64,000 nucleotides of DNA, from contig CM076196.1 of assembly GCA_038277395.1 (NCBI GenBank), positions 95,362,385 through 95,426,384 of the forward strand. Reading direction: 5' to 3'. Below the pieces are notes generated by a model that was not told where the DNA came from, did not search any database, and saw nothing but the letters and a program-made list of their open reading frames with translations. Source of the stretch: Dryocosmus kuriphilus (taxonomy: Eukaryota > Arthropoda > Insecta > Hymenoptera > Cynipidae). How positions within the stretch are numbered: the first letter of the stretch is position 1; each line of letters begins with the position of its first letter. Shown here piece by piece: positions 22,851 to 34,292 of this stretch. Both the position numbers and the translations under genes were made by a program.

Positions 22851-23427
22851 TATTGACCTGAAAAACCGCCAAAGAAATTCAATCGAATTTTCTGTACACT
22901 CATGTGGAACTGCCTACTTCTCGTTCCTGTTGCACAATATGCTGTGATAAAAAATAACAAAAAGGGGCGAAGGACGTCGATAATTTGAGATTCTTTTTTT
23001 AACCATGCATAGTTGCATAGGCATACATCTCTCATTTAGTGCTTTTTCAAATTAATATAATTTAATGTGTATAAACTAAAAATATTCCACTTCCTTCAAA
23101 AATGAAAATATTCGATTTCTTCGGCATTTTGATATAAAATTTATTACGTACATTGACATCAGTATCTGGTCTTTGTATTTTTATTGTGAAGAAAATGAAC
23201 GTCAAAATCGCAAGCGATTGCATCTTTTATTGCTAAAAGTAGAAACTAAAAGGAACTCACTCCTCTCCTTAATAGTATATTATGCAATGAGATGTTGCAA
23301 TTTTTCTGTATTTAATTGGCACTTCTAGGCTCACACAAGCGCTCCATGACTCGTTCTATTTGGTATCGTATTATTTTCTAATTGAGGCTGATTCCTTCTT
23401 TTTCTTTTTGTATTATTTCCTCGGAGA

Positions 23428-23678
23428 CAGGGGCGGCTTTAGGATTCAGTTTTGGGGAGGGTTGAGCCCTTTTTTTACCCATAAATTATTTTTTTAATTA
23501 CTATATTTAAATGTTAAATAAATGTATATAGAACAACATGGCGATGAGGATTTTCCGGAATAAAAAAACATAACAAATGATGTAGTACGAGCAATATTTG
23601 TTGAAATTATATTATTCCACAGCTCTGGGGGAGGCTTTAGCCCCCATAGCCCCCCCCCCCCCCCTAGATCCGCCACTG
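23428..23678. mobile_element. Short non-autonomous hAT-type element (MITE), 251 bp
   Basis: The ends are imperfect inverted repeats: CAGGGGCGGCTTTAGGA on the left and CCTAGATCCGCCACTG on the right. The 8-bp sequence CTCGGAGA is found on both sides, at 23420-23427 and 23679-23686, without a mismatch. An 8-bp duplication and CAG...CTG-like ends are diagnostic of hAT elements. The interior is AT-rich and non-coding. A run of 15 C at 23650-23664 sits just inside the right end. Confidence 0.93.
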
Positions 23679-23686
23679 CTCGGAGA

Positions 23687-26060
23687 TCAACATCATTTGG
23701 AACATAAAGGGGTCATCGATATCCAAGGAGACGTCCAAGGAGTTCGCATAATGCCTTTCAGCTCAAGGATTTTTAAAGGATTTTTAATTATGGGCACCAA
23801 CTCTCCCTCGTCTTGATGATTCTGCTGGCCTTTCTGCGTCACGTCGTCATGGCTTGAGAAGGATTTGAGGTCAATCTCCAGCGTAGCTAGTGAGACCTTT
23901 GTAGCCCAGGCCCGAAATACTCCCATTTGAATTATTTGTCTTTTCTGTGCAAGAAATATATTATTGCCTGGTGAGCCCGAAATATATTAATTTAAGGTAT
24001 TGTCGGAGAGGAAAGACTTCGTTTCAGTCCTCGTTTTATATACTTTTGTATTAATATTTGGCAAGTAGGCGAGAAATCATTTTGTAGTACCTCACATTTC
24101 TAGCCTCCATGCCGCCTGACTGAGCCTACATATAGAAGCGCAGAGCGTCACTCACTCTCTCTTCTGTCAGTGACTCTCGAAACTCTCAAGTTGCCTTCTA
24201 ATTGGCAGTTGTCCTTTTTCGCGAGGACGCGTAAAGTCTCTGAGATATAATACCTCAACATCTTCGATTGTACAACGATTCAGTCGGTAAAGTACTTCTG
24301 TTTCCTTATGGTGAAACCTCTGTTCACGTGGCAACTTATCGTTGTGAGTTGATTTTGCTAATTTAAAAAATTCTGTCGAGAACGTGAATACAGGGTTTCA
24401 TCACATATTTGGTTTCTTGCTGTGTTTCATTTTGATGTTGCCGATTTTGACTTTCGCTTGTTTTCCCTCACTTTTGTGATTCGCTGTTTCCCCAATTTTT
24501 GTGATTCGCTGAATCCCTTTTTCGTTGCTGATTCCCAACTTAATCTGCATTGCTGATATTTTCCCCAGATTTATTTGAAATGTGAGTCCCTATATAATTG
24601 CTTTCCCAGTTTTATGATTCGCTGAATCCCTTTTTCATTGCTGATTCCTAACTTAATCTAAAATTGCGTTTTAAGTTAATCTTTCTTTTAAGTTAAGTCA
24701 TAGAACGTTAGTGGATTGAGCATTAGTTTTCATTATTAGATTCTTTTCTTTGCGAATTTTTCATAATATCAAATTAATTTCTGTTACTTCAATTATGTTG
24801 GATAGTCAGTAATACTTGCGAGACACCATTTGATTTTTCACCAAACTCTAACATTTTAATTTATATCGATTCATCTATTTTAAATAAACCAATTGTTGAA
24901 TTTTTTATACGAATTCTTTTGAGTAATTATTTCCTTATATTAAGAAAACCTGCAACGATAAGAACCACCGCACCGCCTCTACCAAATGCGTTTCGCCGTG
25001 CTAGCTGAGTAAAGTCCCGGTACACTAGATTTCAGGATTATATCTATTTTTACGTTGCGTTAATTGAATGTGTTGATCTTTTTGATTAGTAATTTCCGTT
25101 CGATGCACCTTTTGGTCTTTTAATCAGTTGGCCAAGGAATCCCTGAGTAATTAATTCTTTAATTGGTTGGTCTAGTATGTACCAACTATTTCTTGTCGTA
25201 GAGTTATTGATCCAAGAAAGATCTAGCGCTCAGGCAAAAATATTTACTGATCTTGCATTGTAAATCCTGAAATTTAGTGCCCAAGGTATATTATCATTTA
25301 TCTATGAAAAATAATCATATCACAGTAACTAGGGAGAGATTTTTTTGTTTCTGAAAATATTCCCGAGCTTTATAATCAAGAAATCTCCCCCGAGTCACAT
25401 GCGATACTTCTTTTTGACACCCCCATCATGTCGGCTCTTCCATGCCTGTGGAGCGAACTCACAATCTTGTATTTCAAAACGTGGGTTTAAGATTATGCAC
25501 AAGAATTTATTTGATGATGTACTACTTTCGCTGTACTATCTTTGTTAAAGACATTGAACTTCAAGAAACATAGTCTGCTGTTGATACTATATTTACACAC
25601 TGACGTGAATAGAACCCATATTCTTTCGAAGATGTCATTTTTTTCCACCTAGGGACTAGAAAGTACTTTCCGCTCCCACCGCTCGAAAAATGAGATTGTG
25701 TGCAAGCTCCGCAGGCATGAAAAGAAGCCGGAATCATGGGGATGTTATAAAATATTATTTTGTCACTTGAGAAAATAGTATTAAAATTCGGTTTTGATTT
25801 CAGTGCATATGTTATGCTGAATAGCCAAAAGCGGCCACTGAGTAAAATAAACGACTACAACGCCTTCTGGATCTTTCAAAAGCACCATGACGCGAAACTC
25901 GGGTTGTGCCTTTTGGTAAAACGAATAGAACTTGTTCTGGTTGTTTCGAAAAAGCGCGAAATTCGGGTTGTGGCTCTTGATAAAACAATCACTATGTGCT
26001 CTGGTCGTTTCACATAATCTTGATAACTCACTCGTGATTAATTAATAATTATTCCCACGA
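23687..26060. other. Mostly unassigned; weak LTR-like and short repeat signals
   Basis: A 77-codon minus-strand frame at 23926-23693 is open but unrecognised and not supported by clear splice sites. Around 24001-24410 an LTR-like layout is possible: TGTCGGAGAGG at the start, CATATAGAAG as a TATA-type box near 24128, and ATCACA near 24403, but no partner copy exists here. At 24470-24660 a direct repeat of about 120 bp is visible (GATTCGCTGAATCCCTTTTT at about 24501 and 24616). At 25890-26010 a short repeat of GAAA(T/C)TCGGGTTGTG(G)CT is visible. Confidence 0.4.
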
Positions 26061-26067
26061 AATACAG

Positions 26068-26345
26068 ACAAAAAAGTATTAATTAACTTCTGGTGCATAA
26101 TTATTAGTTAAATTAAGCCTGCTATTTTTATAAACAATTACAATAAACAAATGTATAATTTGGCCATTCCTCTTCATAAAATCCCAATTAAAAAAAAAAA
26201 GTACTAATTAACCTCTCGTGCGCAATTCTTAGCTAAATTAGGCCTCTTTGTTTATAAGAAATTAGTATAAACAAATTTATAGTTTAGCCATCTTTATTCG
26301 TAAAATCCCAGTTTCTTTTACAAAAAAAGTATTGATTAATACAGA
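26068..26345. repeat. Tandem repeat, unit about 127 bp, just over two copies
   Basis: AAAAAGTATTAATTAAC near 26069 recurs as AAAAGTACTAATTAACCTC near 26197 and AAAAGTATTGATTAATAC near 26325. The intervening sequence (GTTAAATTAAGCCT / GCTAAATTAGGCCT; AAAATCCCAATT / AAAATCCCAGTT) is conserved between units. Confidence 0.8.
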
Positions 26346-26397
26346 TATAATAACTTTATAAAGAGAAATGGCTAAATGATGCAAAGAGAGAGAGAGT

Positions 26398-26413
26398 GGG
26401 GGGGGGGGGGGGG
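26398..26413. repeat. G16 homopolymer tract
   Basis: Sixteen consecutive G residues after an AGAGAGAGAG stretch. The sequence after it (26420-26600) repeats CGGATTCATT/CATTCGGATT motifs irregularly. Confidence 0.95.
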
Positions 26414-26920
26414 TCTGAAATAAATTTATTATGATACATTCTGACTTATTCGGATTCATTCTGATACATTCGGATTGAGAGTTGTCTTCGGATTCATTTG
26501 AGTTGGAGGTTCGGATTGACTCGAATTGTTTCAGATTAATTTTCAATCCGTTTGCCACGAACGAGATTGAAAAGTTTTTTCGGATTGGTTCAGAACGAAC
26601 CGCATTAGGACAGATATAGATATCAGAATGACCCTTAATAGTCCACAGTGGGCCGGAATGATTATCGATCCGAAAATTTCACCAGGGTGCGCAAGACCTA
26701 GCTTCCTGAACCCAACTGGGATGGAGATAACAGAAGTTTTTTTCTAAAAACTATGTGAATCTATTACAAAATTTTCTCTCGTTAATTTAAAAAAAGGAAG
26801 AAGCTCGAGAAATTGAATGCGATTCGCTTGGGGCAGATTTAGGAATCAAGAAAACAAGAAAATTATGCCAGTTTGATGGAGACAAAACGGAGGCTAGTTT
26901 ACTTTTTTTATGTACAATTC

Positions 26921-28622
26921 CACAGCTCTACAAAAAAAAAATTTCTGCAACTCGAGCTAATCCACCATACCGATATATTCTTGAGGTCGCTGAATTCGAA
27001 TCCGAGGTCAGTTTGACCCGATCAGGTCATGATGAAGGTCAATTGAAGGTCAAATTTTAAAAAACCATTGAATCGGAGAAAACCTCTACTCTCAAAGGTT
27101 TTTGGGGTCGCTGAATCCGAATCCGAGGTCAGCTTGACACCATCAGGTCAGGATCAAGGTCAAGTTAAGGTCAAAATGAGAAGAAAAAATTGAATCGGCG
27201 TGAACCACTACTCTAAGACGAACTTCAAAAAGTTCTTCTCGATGATACACGAACCTTCAGTAGTATATTGCATTGACGTGGAAGGCTTAATGAATCATCT
27301 GCATATCGAGATATGTAGAGCTGAAGAATAGAGAATATTTCATAGACTCCTCTAATTGTAAACAAAGCCTGAATGTAGTATTACTCCATAATACCAATGT
27401 ATACCTATGCTCCAATACCAGCAGCGCATTCAAGCGTACTAAAGAAAGAATATAGTACATTGAATGTCCTATTCGAAGCAATCAAATATTCTGAGCACAA
27501 CTGGTTGATTTGTGGTGACTTTAAGATTTTAATTATATCGTTAGGACAACAAGCTGGATATACGAAATGTCCTGGCGTTTTGTGTTTATACGACAGTGGA
27601 GATCACGACAATAACTGTGTCAAAAAAACATGGACGTAAAATACTACTTCTCTCCAGGCAGGTTCTACGAACACTTTACACGAACCACTGGTTGATCGCA
27701 GTAAGGTTCTGCTTTCACTTCGCCACGTCAAACTCGGCTCAATGAAACAATTTGTTAAAGCTTTGGATAAAGAAGGAAAATGCTTCGAATATCTGAAAGA
27801 ACAATTTCCTCATCTTAATGACGAAAAAAATAACTCAAGGTGTTTTGTTGGGAATCATAAAAGTGAAGAGTGCAAAGTAATAGTGGCTTGAATGATAGCG
27901 AATTATAAAGAACTAGGATGTTTGCTGAGCCTCAAGTTATACTGTTTCCACTCACATATGGATTACTTCCCAACGAATCTAAGAGATTTTAGTGAGGAGT
28001 AAGGGGAGAAGATCCATCAAGACATAAAGACAATGGAAATGAGATATCAAGATCGATGGGATATAAATATGATGGCTGATTACTGCTGATCATTGAAGAG
28101 AGAAAGTGATAAGAGCGGAGTGAAGCGTAAAAAGAAACCTCTCGTAAGTTCTTCTTTTGAGGATAAAAAGGTTAGGTGCCATAAGAAATAGTGAATGTAG
28201 GGGTAATTTCCGATATTTAATGTCATGATTCAGAAATTGTAACAAAACTCTGGATCAATTCGCTTAACCCTGATCCCGACCTAATGGGGTAAAAATTATC
28301 CCGTATTCGGATTTAACGACTCTAGAAAAGTCTTTGAGTAGTGATTCACGCCGATCAAATGGTTTTTTTCTCATTTTGACCTTGACTTGGCCTTGATCCT
28401 GCCCTGATAGGGTCAAACTGATGCCGCGTTCGGATTCAGCGACCCCAGAAACGTTTGAGAGTGAGGTTCTCTCCGATCCAATGGTTTCATTATTTTGACC
28501 TTCAATTGACCTTGATCCAGACTGATGGGGTCAAATTGACCCTGGATCTGATTCAGCAACCACAAAAACGTATAGGTATGGTGATTTAGCTCGGGTTAAA
28601 GAATTTTTTTCGTGAAGCTGTG
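26921..28622 (+). mobile_element. DNA element with long inverted ends made of about 120-bp units
   Basis: The left end CACAGCTCTACAAAAAAAA and onward to about 27215 is matched, inverted, by about 28260-28622, which ends GTGAAGCTGTG. Shared blocks include CTCGAGCTAA/CCCGAGCTAA and CACCATACC. Inside each end a unit repeats: GGTCGCTGAATxCGAATCCG at 26985 and 27106 on the left, and its inverse around 28315, 28437 and 28555 on the right, a period of 119-121. No clear target duplication is visible. About 1 kb between the ends carries the broken gene listed next. Confidence 0.85.
27397..28200 (+). pseudogene. Broken gene inside the inverted-end element; putative transposon protein
   Basis: From 27397 one can read LICGDFKILI and GQQAGYTKCPGVLCLYDS. 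Then, in other frames, HEPLVDRSKVLL, HVKLGSMKQFVKALDK, KLYCFHSHMDYFP and a segment near 28010 containing KIHQDIKTME. I recognise this string of motifs as a protein family found in many copies in arthropod and cnidarian genomes, usually annotated only as uncharacterised. Its location between long inverted repeats supports a transposon origin and possibly a transposase role, but I know of no demonstrated activity. At least three stops and two shifts disable it. CxxC and HxH-like residues remain and could bind metal. Confidence 0.6.
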
Positions 28623-29773
28623 TTATTTGAGTCGCATGCTCTTAAGAAGAGTAAAAGCTGACGTCTTCTGTAAAATTTCGTATAATATTGCAGTTAATTT
28701 CATCAAGACCTTGGAAAAGTTTTATTCTCATAGAGGAAATAGGTATATCACTCAATTTATTTCAACACGGAGATGGAATAAAGCATCTTTTGGATTAAAG
28801 CCCAGATCTATTATTATTGGAGCTCAGATTTTGTTGACAAAAAGGAGCAAATTGAGAAGCAATGCTTGTTGCAATAACTGGTGCATCTAATCCTGTAGAA
28901 AAGAGATCGTAATTAATAAGAGGATCAAAATGTTGGAGAAATAAATTGATTTGAATTATCACCAACCAACGTAAAACAATTGAGGATTACCTGGACGACT
29001 ATAAAATTTAGTTCCTTCATTATAAAAAAAAAAATAAGTTCAAACAGAATTAAGGAATTTGATAGTACTTTAATAGTAGGGTATGAAAATGAGCAGCTCC
29101 ACACGTGTAAGGAAGATAAGATAGATTGACAAAAAGTTAGTTGAGAAGAATATGACTCTCCTCAGTAAGACAGTGGGCTGAAGAATGTAAGCTTTTTGAT
29201 TTTGAATGAAGTTTTAGAACTAAAAGTTTTTCGATAAAACAGCAGGGGATTTAGAAAAAGTTGAAACACGTTCCGAGAAAGATTAAAAAGGTAGACTGCA
29301 AGTCGAAGAACTGCGTGGCGGTATGTGATCCTCACTTAAGTTCGGAAATTAAGGAAACTGAATCAAACGTGGACAAGAGGAAGAGGGTGCTGATTTTGAC
29401 GACTGATTTGATTTTACCATTTGCCCGAAGGCATAATTCGCTTTGCGAGATGTCGCCTTATATTTAGAGGCCTTAGGTGCCGAATTCATTTTTGAATTTC
29501 ACTCCTGGACACTCAGGGAATTTCGACAAATGGATTGATATACTTGCTGACTAAAATCGTGGCTCTATATACGTAACTCTATCAGGAAGGGTATTTTCTA
29601 ACTAAATATGAAGTTGGATCTTTAAATGTTCTGTTAATATTCCGGACATAGAAAAAAGAAACTTTATTGCTGTCGGATCCGAATATTTGAACATTGTCAA
29701 ATATTATGTCTGGCCTACAGAGATATAAACGGACATTACGTGTGACACTTTGGCGTGTAACAAAACTGACTGA
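28623..29773. other. Unassigned stretch with one doubtful frame
   Basis: A 92-codon plus-strand frame at 28612-28890 contains NFIKTLEKFYSHRGN, which vaguely recalls the integrase core of BEL/Pao elements (FLxALxRFxxRRG), but no other support is present. The rest is AT-rich with short frames and no recognisable element. Confidence 0.3.
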
Positions 29774-29872
29774 TATATGGGGCATTATTTCTCAACTGAC
29801 CCAACATTTTAAGTCGCAATTTTTGATTGGCCTCATATTTTCACAATTTCTTTGGCTACTTGATGGTATTTT

Positions 29873-29914
<42 letters not shown>

Positions 29915-30858
29915 TTACAGACTTTTGTTACCATCCCTTTCCAAACTATAGGGGATGGAATTTTCACATATGACGTCCGTACCAGTGTCTTCAAATGTCA
30001 ATAAGTTCCTTTCTAGAAATGTAAACTGAGTTTTCTATGGGTGATTTCGAAAGGATTTTTTACGCCTTTTCATTATGTCGTATCCATTTCTTACTATTTT
30101 TCCATTTTCAGAAAGAAATTACTGAATTAAATGTTCATTTAACTTTTTATATCATTCGAGTACCCTTGATTCCTTTTTAACTAATATCAAAAAAGAGCTT
30201 CATATTTTTGCAACAAAATACTATAAAGACAAAATAGGATGGCCGATAGTATCGGAGATATAAGGTTCGATAGGAGTGAACCTCTTACCAGCGTGTTCGT
30301 ATCTGTCTCAATCATCGCGGCTACGGGCCGCGTCAATGCCAAATGCACCAGCTCCTGCCCCATGCCAGCGAGCAGACACGAGGTTTGCTTCAATCGAACC
30401 CCATATCTCCAATACTATCAACCTTCCCATTTTGTTTTTATAAAATTTTGTTGCTAAGAAGTTAAGTTTTCTTTTGATATTAGTTTTAAAAAATCACAAG
30501 TGCCCGAATGATATAAAAAGTTAAATAAACATTTAGTTCAGTAATTTCTTTCTGAAAATGGATAAAAAATAAAAATTGGATATAATGGGATGAAAGGGCG
30601 TAAAAACTCCTTTCGGAATTACCCATAGAAAATACAATTCGCATTTCTAGAAAGGAACTTATTGCCATTTGAAAATACCAATACGGACGTTATGGGTGAA
30701 AATTCCACCCTCTGTCGTTTGGAAAAGGATGGTAAAAAAAGTCTTTAAATTAGGGGGTGAGCTCCCATTAATTAGTCAAACAAATTCCGGAAATATGACG
30801 GCAATCAAAAATAGTGACTTAAAATGTTGGGGCAGTTGAGAAATAATGCCCCATATAT
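29774..30858. mobile_element. Long foldback palindrome of about 1.1 kb
   Basis: The sequence TATATGGGGCATTATTTCTC at 29774 is found inverted at the right end near 30839-30858. Matching continues inward on both sides: TTACCATCC/GGATGGTAA, GAAATTACTGAATTAAATGT and its inverse near 30528-30548, and CTAATATCAAAA near 30181 with its inverse near 30473-30484. The arms meet within about 50-70 bases near 30300-30370. No coding frame is supported. It is most likely a non-autonomous DNA element or foldback element of unknown superfamily. The left arm contains a C38 tract where the right arm has only GGGGG. Confidence 0.88.
29874..29911. repeat. C38 homopolymer tract
   Basis: Thirty-eight consecutive C residues inside the left arm of the foldback element. 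Confidence 0.95.
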
Positions 30859-31019
30859 GCCATTAACCCTTGACGCGAACGGAGCTATCATCCGACATCT
30901 TATTGGCCAAGTCGTTAAAAGTAATATAAGTCGAAATTAGATTTAATAAAAAGAAAAAATAAACATCTTCCTTTAGTTTTTCCTGGGAAAGATAAGAAAA
31001 AATAGATTAAGTTTTTCCG

Positions 31020-31330
31020 TTTGTTTGAATATGGAATTCCCAACCAACGCTGAGCTAGTTTCTATTGGTTTATGTTTGGATTTCCAAATAAGATGAAATT
31101 AATTCCGGAATATGATGGATTCTATTTATAATTCCACCAATCAGTGAGCTGGTTTCTACTATAATCCGATTGGATTTTCAGACTGGTTGCACCAATCGCA
31201 GAGACAGATGGCTTCTGTTTGAAATTTTCAACGAGCGCTGAGCTAGTTTCTATTGGCTTCTGTTTTAATGACCAAAAAAAGACTTAAACAACCTCAGAAT
31301 ATGTTGAGTTCCATTGTATGTTCGAAACAC
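31020..31330. repeat. Degenerate tandem repeat, about 97-bp unit
   Basis: CTGAGCTAGTTTCTATTGG near 31050 returns as GTGAGCTGGTTTCTACT near 31145 and CTGAGCTAGTTTCTATTGG near 31239, each preceded by a CCAACxA-like or CCAATCA segment. The stretch from 31340 to 31930 has looser echoes (TTTCTATTTGGAAATTC) and no gene. Confidence 0.6.
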
Positions 31331-31929
31331 TTAACCTATACCTAAAATACATAGTATCCCTAAAAACTTAACACCAATGCTAACATGGCGCTTGGAATTT
31401 TCTGTAAAAATGTTGAATAAACTTTATCGTTTTCTTTCTGTTTTTCTCTGTTTGTTTCTGTTTATATTTCCAAATAGAGTTTCACGTATATTCCAACATT
31501 GCAAGCTCTTCTTATTTCCAAACAAAATTAAAATGGTTTTTGATTTGAAAAAGGAATAGAATTTTATCGATGGTGCGACAAATACGTAAATTTGTTGCAA
31601 TCTATTTGGATTTTCGTATACTGTAACTGAATTGGATTTCTGAACAGGTTTCTATTTCGAAATTCAAGTAAGCTGCAATGTCCGAAAATCTAAACAATTA
31701 CCAAATGGACAGCCCCATTGATAGAACTCTGTCTAGAAACACAAACATCATCTGATTCATATTAAGTTTGGAAATACAACCAGATTATAATAATCCAAAA
31801 TCCAAATGGATTCCAATGTAATTACGGACTTTATGCGACACCAGTAAAATTCTATTTGGAAATTCAAAAAGCAAGCTAGTAAAATTTTGATCGGAAATCC
31901 AGGTACCTTATAGCGTCGATACATCCAAA

Positions 31930-32225
31930 TAGATCCAATATGACATATTGGGAAGCCTGTTTTCTTTTTTCCCTCATCATCCGCCAATTTGTGAGCTGCT
32001 GCTAGTACCCTACCGACGTCAAGGTGTAACATTTGTTCATCACACGTTACGTGCACAGTTCCTGTAGTCGAAATCGCATAGGATGAATAGATGCATGTTT
32101 CACATTCCTCCATATTGTCTTTACTTCATCCCTTAATTCGCTATACTTATAGAACTTAGTTGCATATGTAGCGTGCAAGTTCCAGCCTGATGAGTTAAAG
32201 ATGTTAAAATTTAGAATGATGTTTG
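31930..32225 (-). pseudogene. C-terminal fragment of an R4/Dong-like LINE
   Basis: On the minus strand one reads KYSELRDEVKTIWR and then, after a shift, SYAISTTGTVHV. This is the lysine-rich helix plus strand region at the C-terminus of the LINE protein, as in the other fragments at 35257-35547 and 47793-47996. The piece is short and shifted, so confidence is moderate. Confidence 0.45.
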
Positions 32226-32242
32226 TAACTTCTTGCGATTGT

Positions 32243-32248
<6 letters not shown>

Positions 32249-32294
<46 letters not shown>
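32249..32294. repeat. (TA)n microsatellite
   Basis: About 44 bases of perfect TA repeat, lying between two LINE fragments. Confidence 0.97.
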
Positions 32295-32296
<2 letters not shown>

Positions 32297-32339
32297 AATT
32301 TAGTTCTTGCTCCATAAGGTTTCAGTCACCTGCTTCCTA

Positions 32340-32870
32340 CCGGTCTAAGAAGTTTCTTAAAATGCACGAGGACGGCACAGGCCCGAAAAACGTAAACTAT
32401 CAAGTCCCACAAGGCTTGATTCTAGGACCAACTCTTTAGTAAACCCGATACGCCAATCTGCCGAAGCTGAATCTTCCAAAAAGTGTTAATCTATTCGGGT
32501 TTGCGGAGCCATGCTAATGAAAGAGAAGGGCCAAGCATTGGTAATGCCACCTGCTAACACGATAATACTCAGAGTCGTGAAATGTATGGAAGAAAAGGAG
32601 CTTCAGAAAGCACCTGAAAAAACTGAGGCAATACTCCTGACAACCAAGAACAAGATAAGTCCAATTTGCTTTAAGGTTGAGGGCGTCAACTTATAACCCA
32701 GAAGATCTCTAAAGCAATTGTGAGTGTGGATTGACACTAAGTGCTACTTCAGGAAGCATATAAATTAAGCGTCTATAAAGTCGGAAAAAACGGCTTATAA
32801 CTATGGATCTTGTTTGAATAGATTATTACTTGCAAGTTACGATTATTTGGACAAGTAATGTCGATGATGT
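32340..32870 (+). pseudogene. R1-clade-like LINE reverse transcriptase fragment
   Basis: NYQVPQGLILGPTL near 32395 matches the VPQGSVLGPTLW motif of non-LTR reverse transcriptases. Downstream, KAPEKTEAILLTTKNK and ISPICFKVEGV near 32605-32690 match the thumb-proximal segment that follows the catalytic site. The YADD segment between them is disrupted (FGFAEPC remains). The wording KTEAxLLTxKKKIxPIxFxVxGV is typical of R1-type arthropod LINEs. No endonuclease domain or poly(A) end is present. Confidence 0.75.
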
Positions 32871-33480
32871 CGACTTTACCTCCATTTTTCTCACGCATCA
32901 CGACTTCGTGTTGGGTTCTTTGGCTTGGATAAAATCATTCGTCTAGATAGTAACGTCCCAGTATAAGATGAAGTCTTTGACTTCGAAAACGAGTACTGGG
33001 TTGTATCTATAGAAAGGCACCTATTCGGTTAAGAGTCCTCGGTTTAGGACAAGTTGTTGATATACAATGTCCACAATATCATTGTGTCTATGTATGCACT
33101 CCCCCTCTCTCTTTGTTTTAAGTTCAGGGGCATGTAGTCGAGATCTGCAGCACAGATGGTATTGGAAACTGCAACGTCTCGCTTGCTTGCAGCTGTAAGA
33201 TTTGTGATCTACACAGTTTCTTGACATCGGCAATGCTACTACCCCCCCCCCCCCCCCCCCTATATCGCAGTACCACTGCCATTTCAATTACGAAATTTCT
33301 GTGATGCATTAGATGCTTGGTCATTTCCACGCGGATGGTTCTATTTATCCATTCAAGATCGATGTTCGACCATTCGATGAGCCCAAAATAGTATGGAAGA
33401 ACGGGGTTGGCATAGCCGTTAAGAGGCTTGTCTTTGGCGACCGAATTAAGAGAAGTCTTTAGAACTGATGTCAGCCTTGC
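32871..33480 (-). pseudogene. R4/Dong-like LINE fragment with a C19 insertion
   Basis: Read on the minus strand from about 33420: a YANPVL- and YYFGLIEWS-like segment, then VEMTKHLMHH, then a poly-glycine run followed by SIADVKKLC. Next comes CIHRHNDIVDIVYQQL and a block with ILYWDVTI. This order matches the region after the RT and the restriction-like endonuclease segment of the family. The poly-glycine comes from C19 at 33242-33260, placed where relatives read a short glycine pair. Several stops are present. Confidence 0.7.
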
Positions 33481-33510
33481 AGTAAATGCAGTTATAGGGC
33501 TTTTCTTAAA

Positions 33511-34254
33511 GGGGGTTACACCATGTGAGCTTGAAAATCATGCCTATTTTTACGAATTTTTTTAGAGAAAATGAATAAACATAGAGAAAATTAGTTTTAA
33601 GATGTTTATTGTATAAGTCTTGCAGAACATCTGACAATTTTTTTATGACATTTGAAAACAAAATGGCGGCGTGACAGCTGATCTCCCAGAGCGCTTAAAA
33701 AAAAAAGTAAAAGTCGGTGGAAAGTCTCCCAATAATGCCGCATGACTTAGAACAACAATTTTTGGAGTGAATTATAATCAAATCCATATTTCAGCTACTA
33801 GATAATGTTATAACGAATAAAATAAACCCATTTCAGGCACATTGGTTAAAAATTGAGGCCGTGACGTTTTCCAATCTTTGAAAAACGTAGTTTCGAGAAA
33901 AACGCTTTTAAAGTTTTTTTTCTTCAGTTTTTTCTACGCAGCGTGGCGTCCTTAAAGTGCCCTCTACAGGTACGAAGTACTAATAAGAACACGAAAAAGG
34001 TCACTTACCATCTGCTAAAGTTACCTACTATTTATATGTAGTGATAAACTGTTGTTTATTTTATACATGCTGCGCTCACGCGCCCGGAGCGGGTCGTAAT
34101 AGGCAGTTGGAGCGCTTCGAGATGCTCTCGGAAAATGGCTCGTAACTTAGGAAAATAATTTTTTTCTTACTGTTTAACCACTTGGAAATCATACTTATGA
34201 TAATAATACATCATTTAAGCAAAAAAAATAGATTTTTTAAAACTGGCATAGTGT

Positions 34255-34292
<38 letters not shown>
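33511..34292. mobile_element. Non-autonomous DNA element with short inverted ends
   Basis: GGGGGTTACACCATGTGAG at 33511 is matched by GGCATAGTGTACCCCC at the right end (34245-34260), read on the other strand as GGGGGTACACTATGCC. CTTAAA lies just outside the left end; the right border is blurred by a C37 tract, so no target duplication can be called. The 780-bp interior is AT-rich and non-coding. Confidence 0.65.
34256..34292. repeat. C37 homopolymer tract
   Basis: Thirty-seven consecutive C residues, at the right end of the small inverted-end element. Confidence 0.95.

Noticed and set aside
23693..23926. Host coding exon on the minus strand
   Set aside because: Open for 77 codons, but I recognise no domain and see no convincing splice sites or neighbouring exons.
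24001..24410. A solo LTR
   Set aside because: TATA-like box and TG...CA limits can be imagined, but no second copy, no target duplication and no clear primer site support it.
28612..28890. BEL/Pao integrase fragment
   Set aside because: Only one loose motif (KTLEKFYSHRGN) matches; no catalytic context was found before or after.
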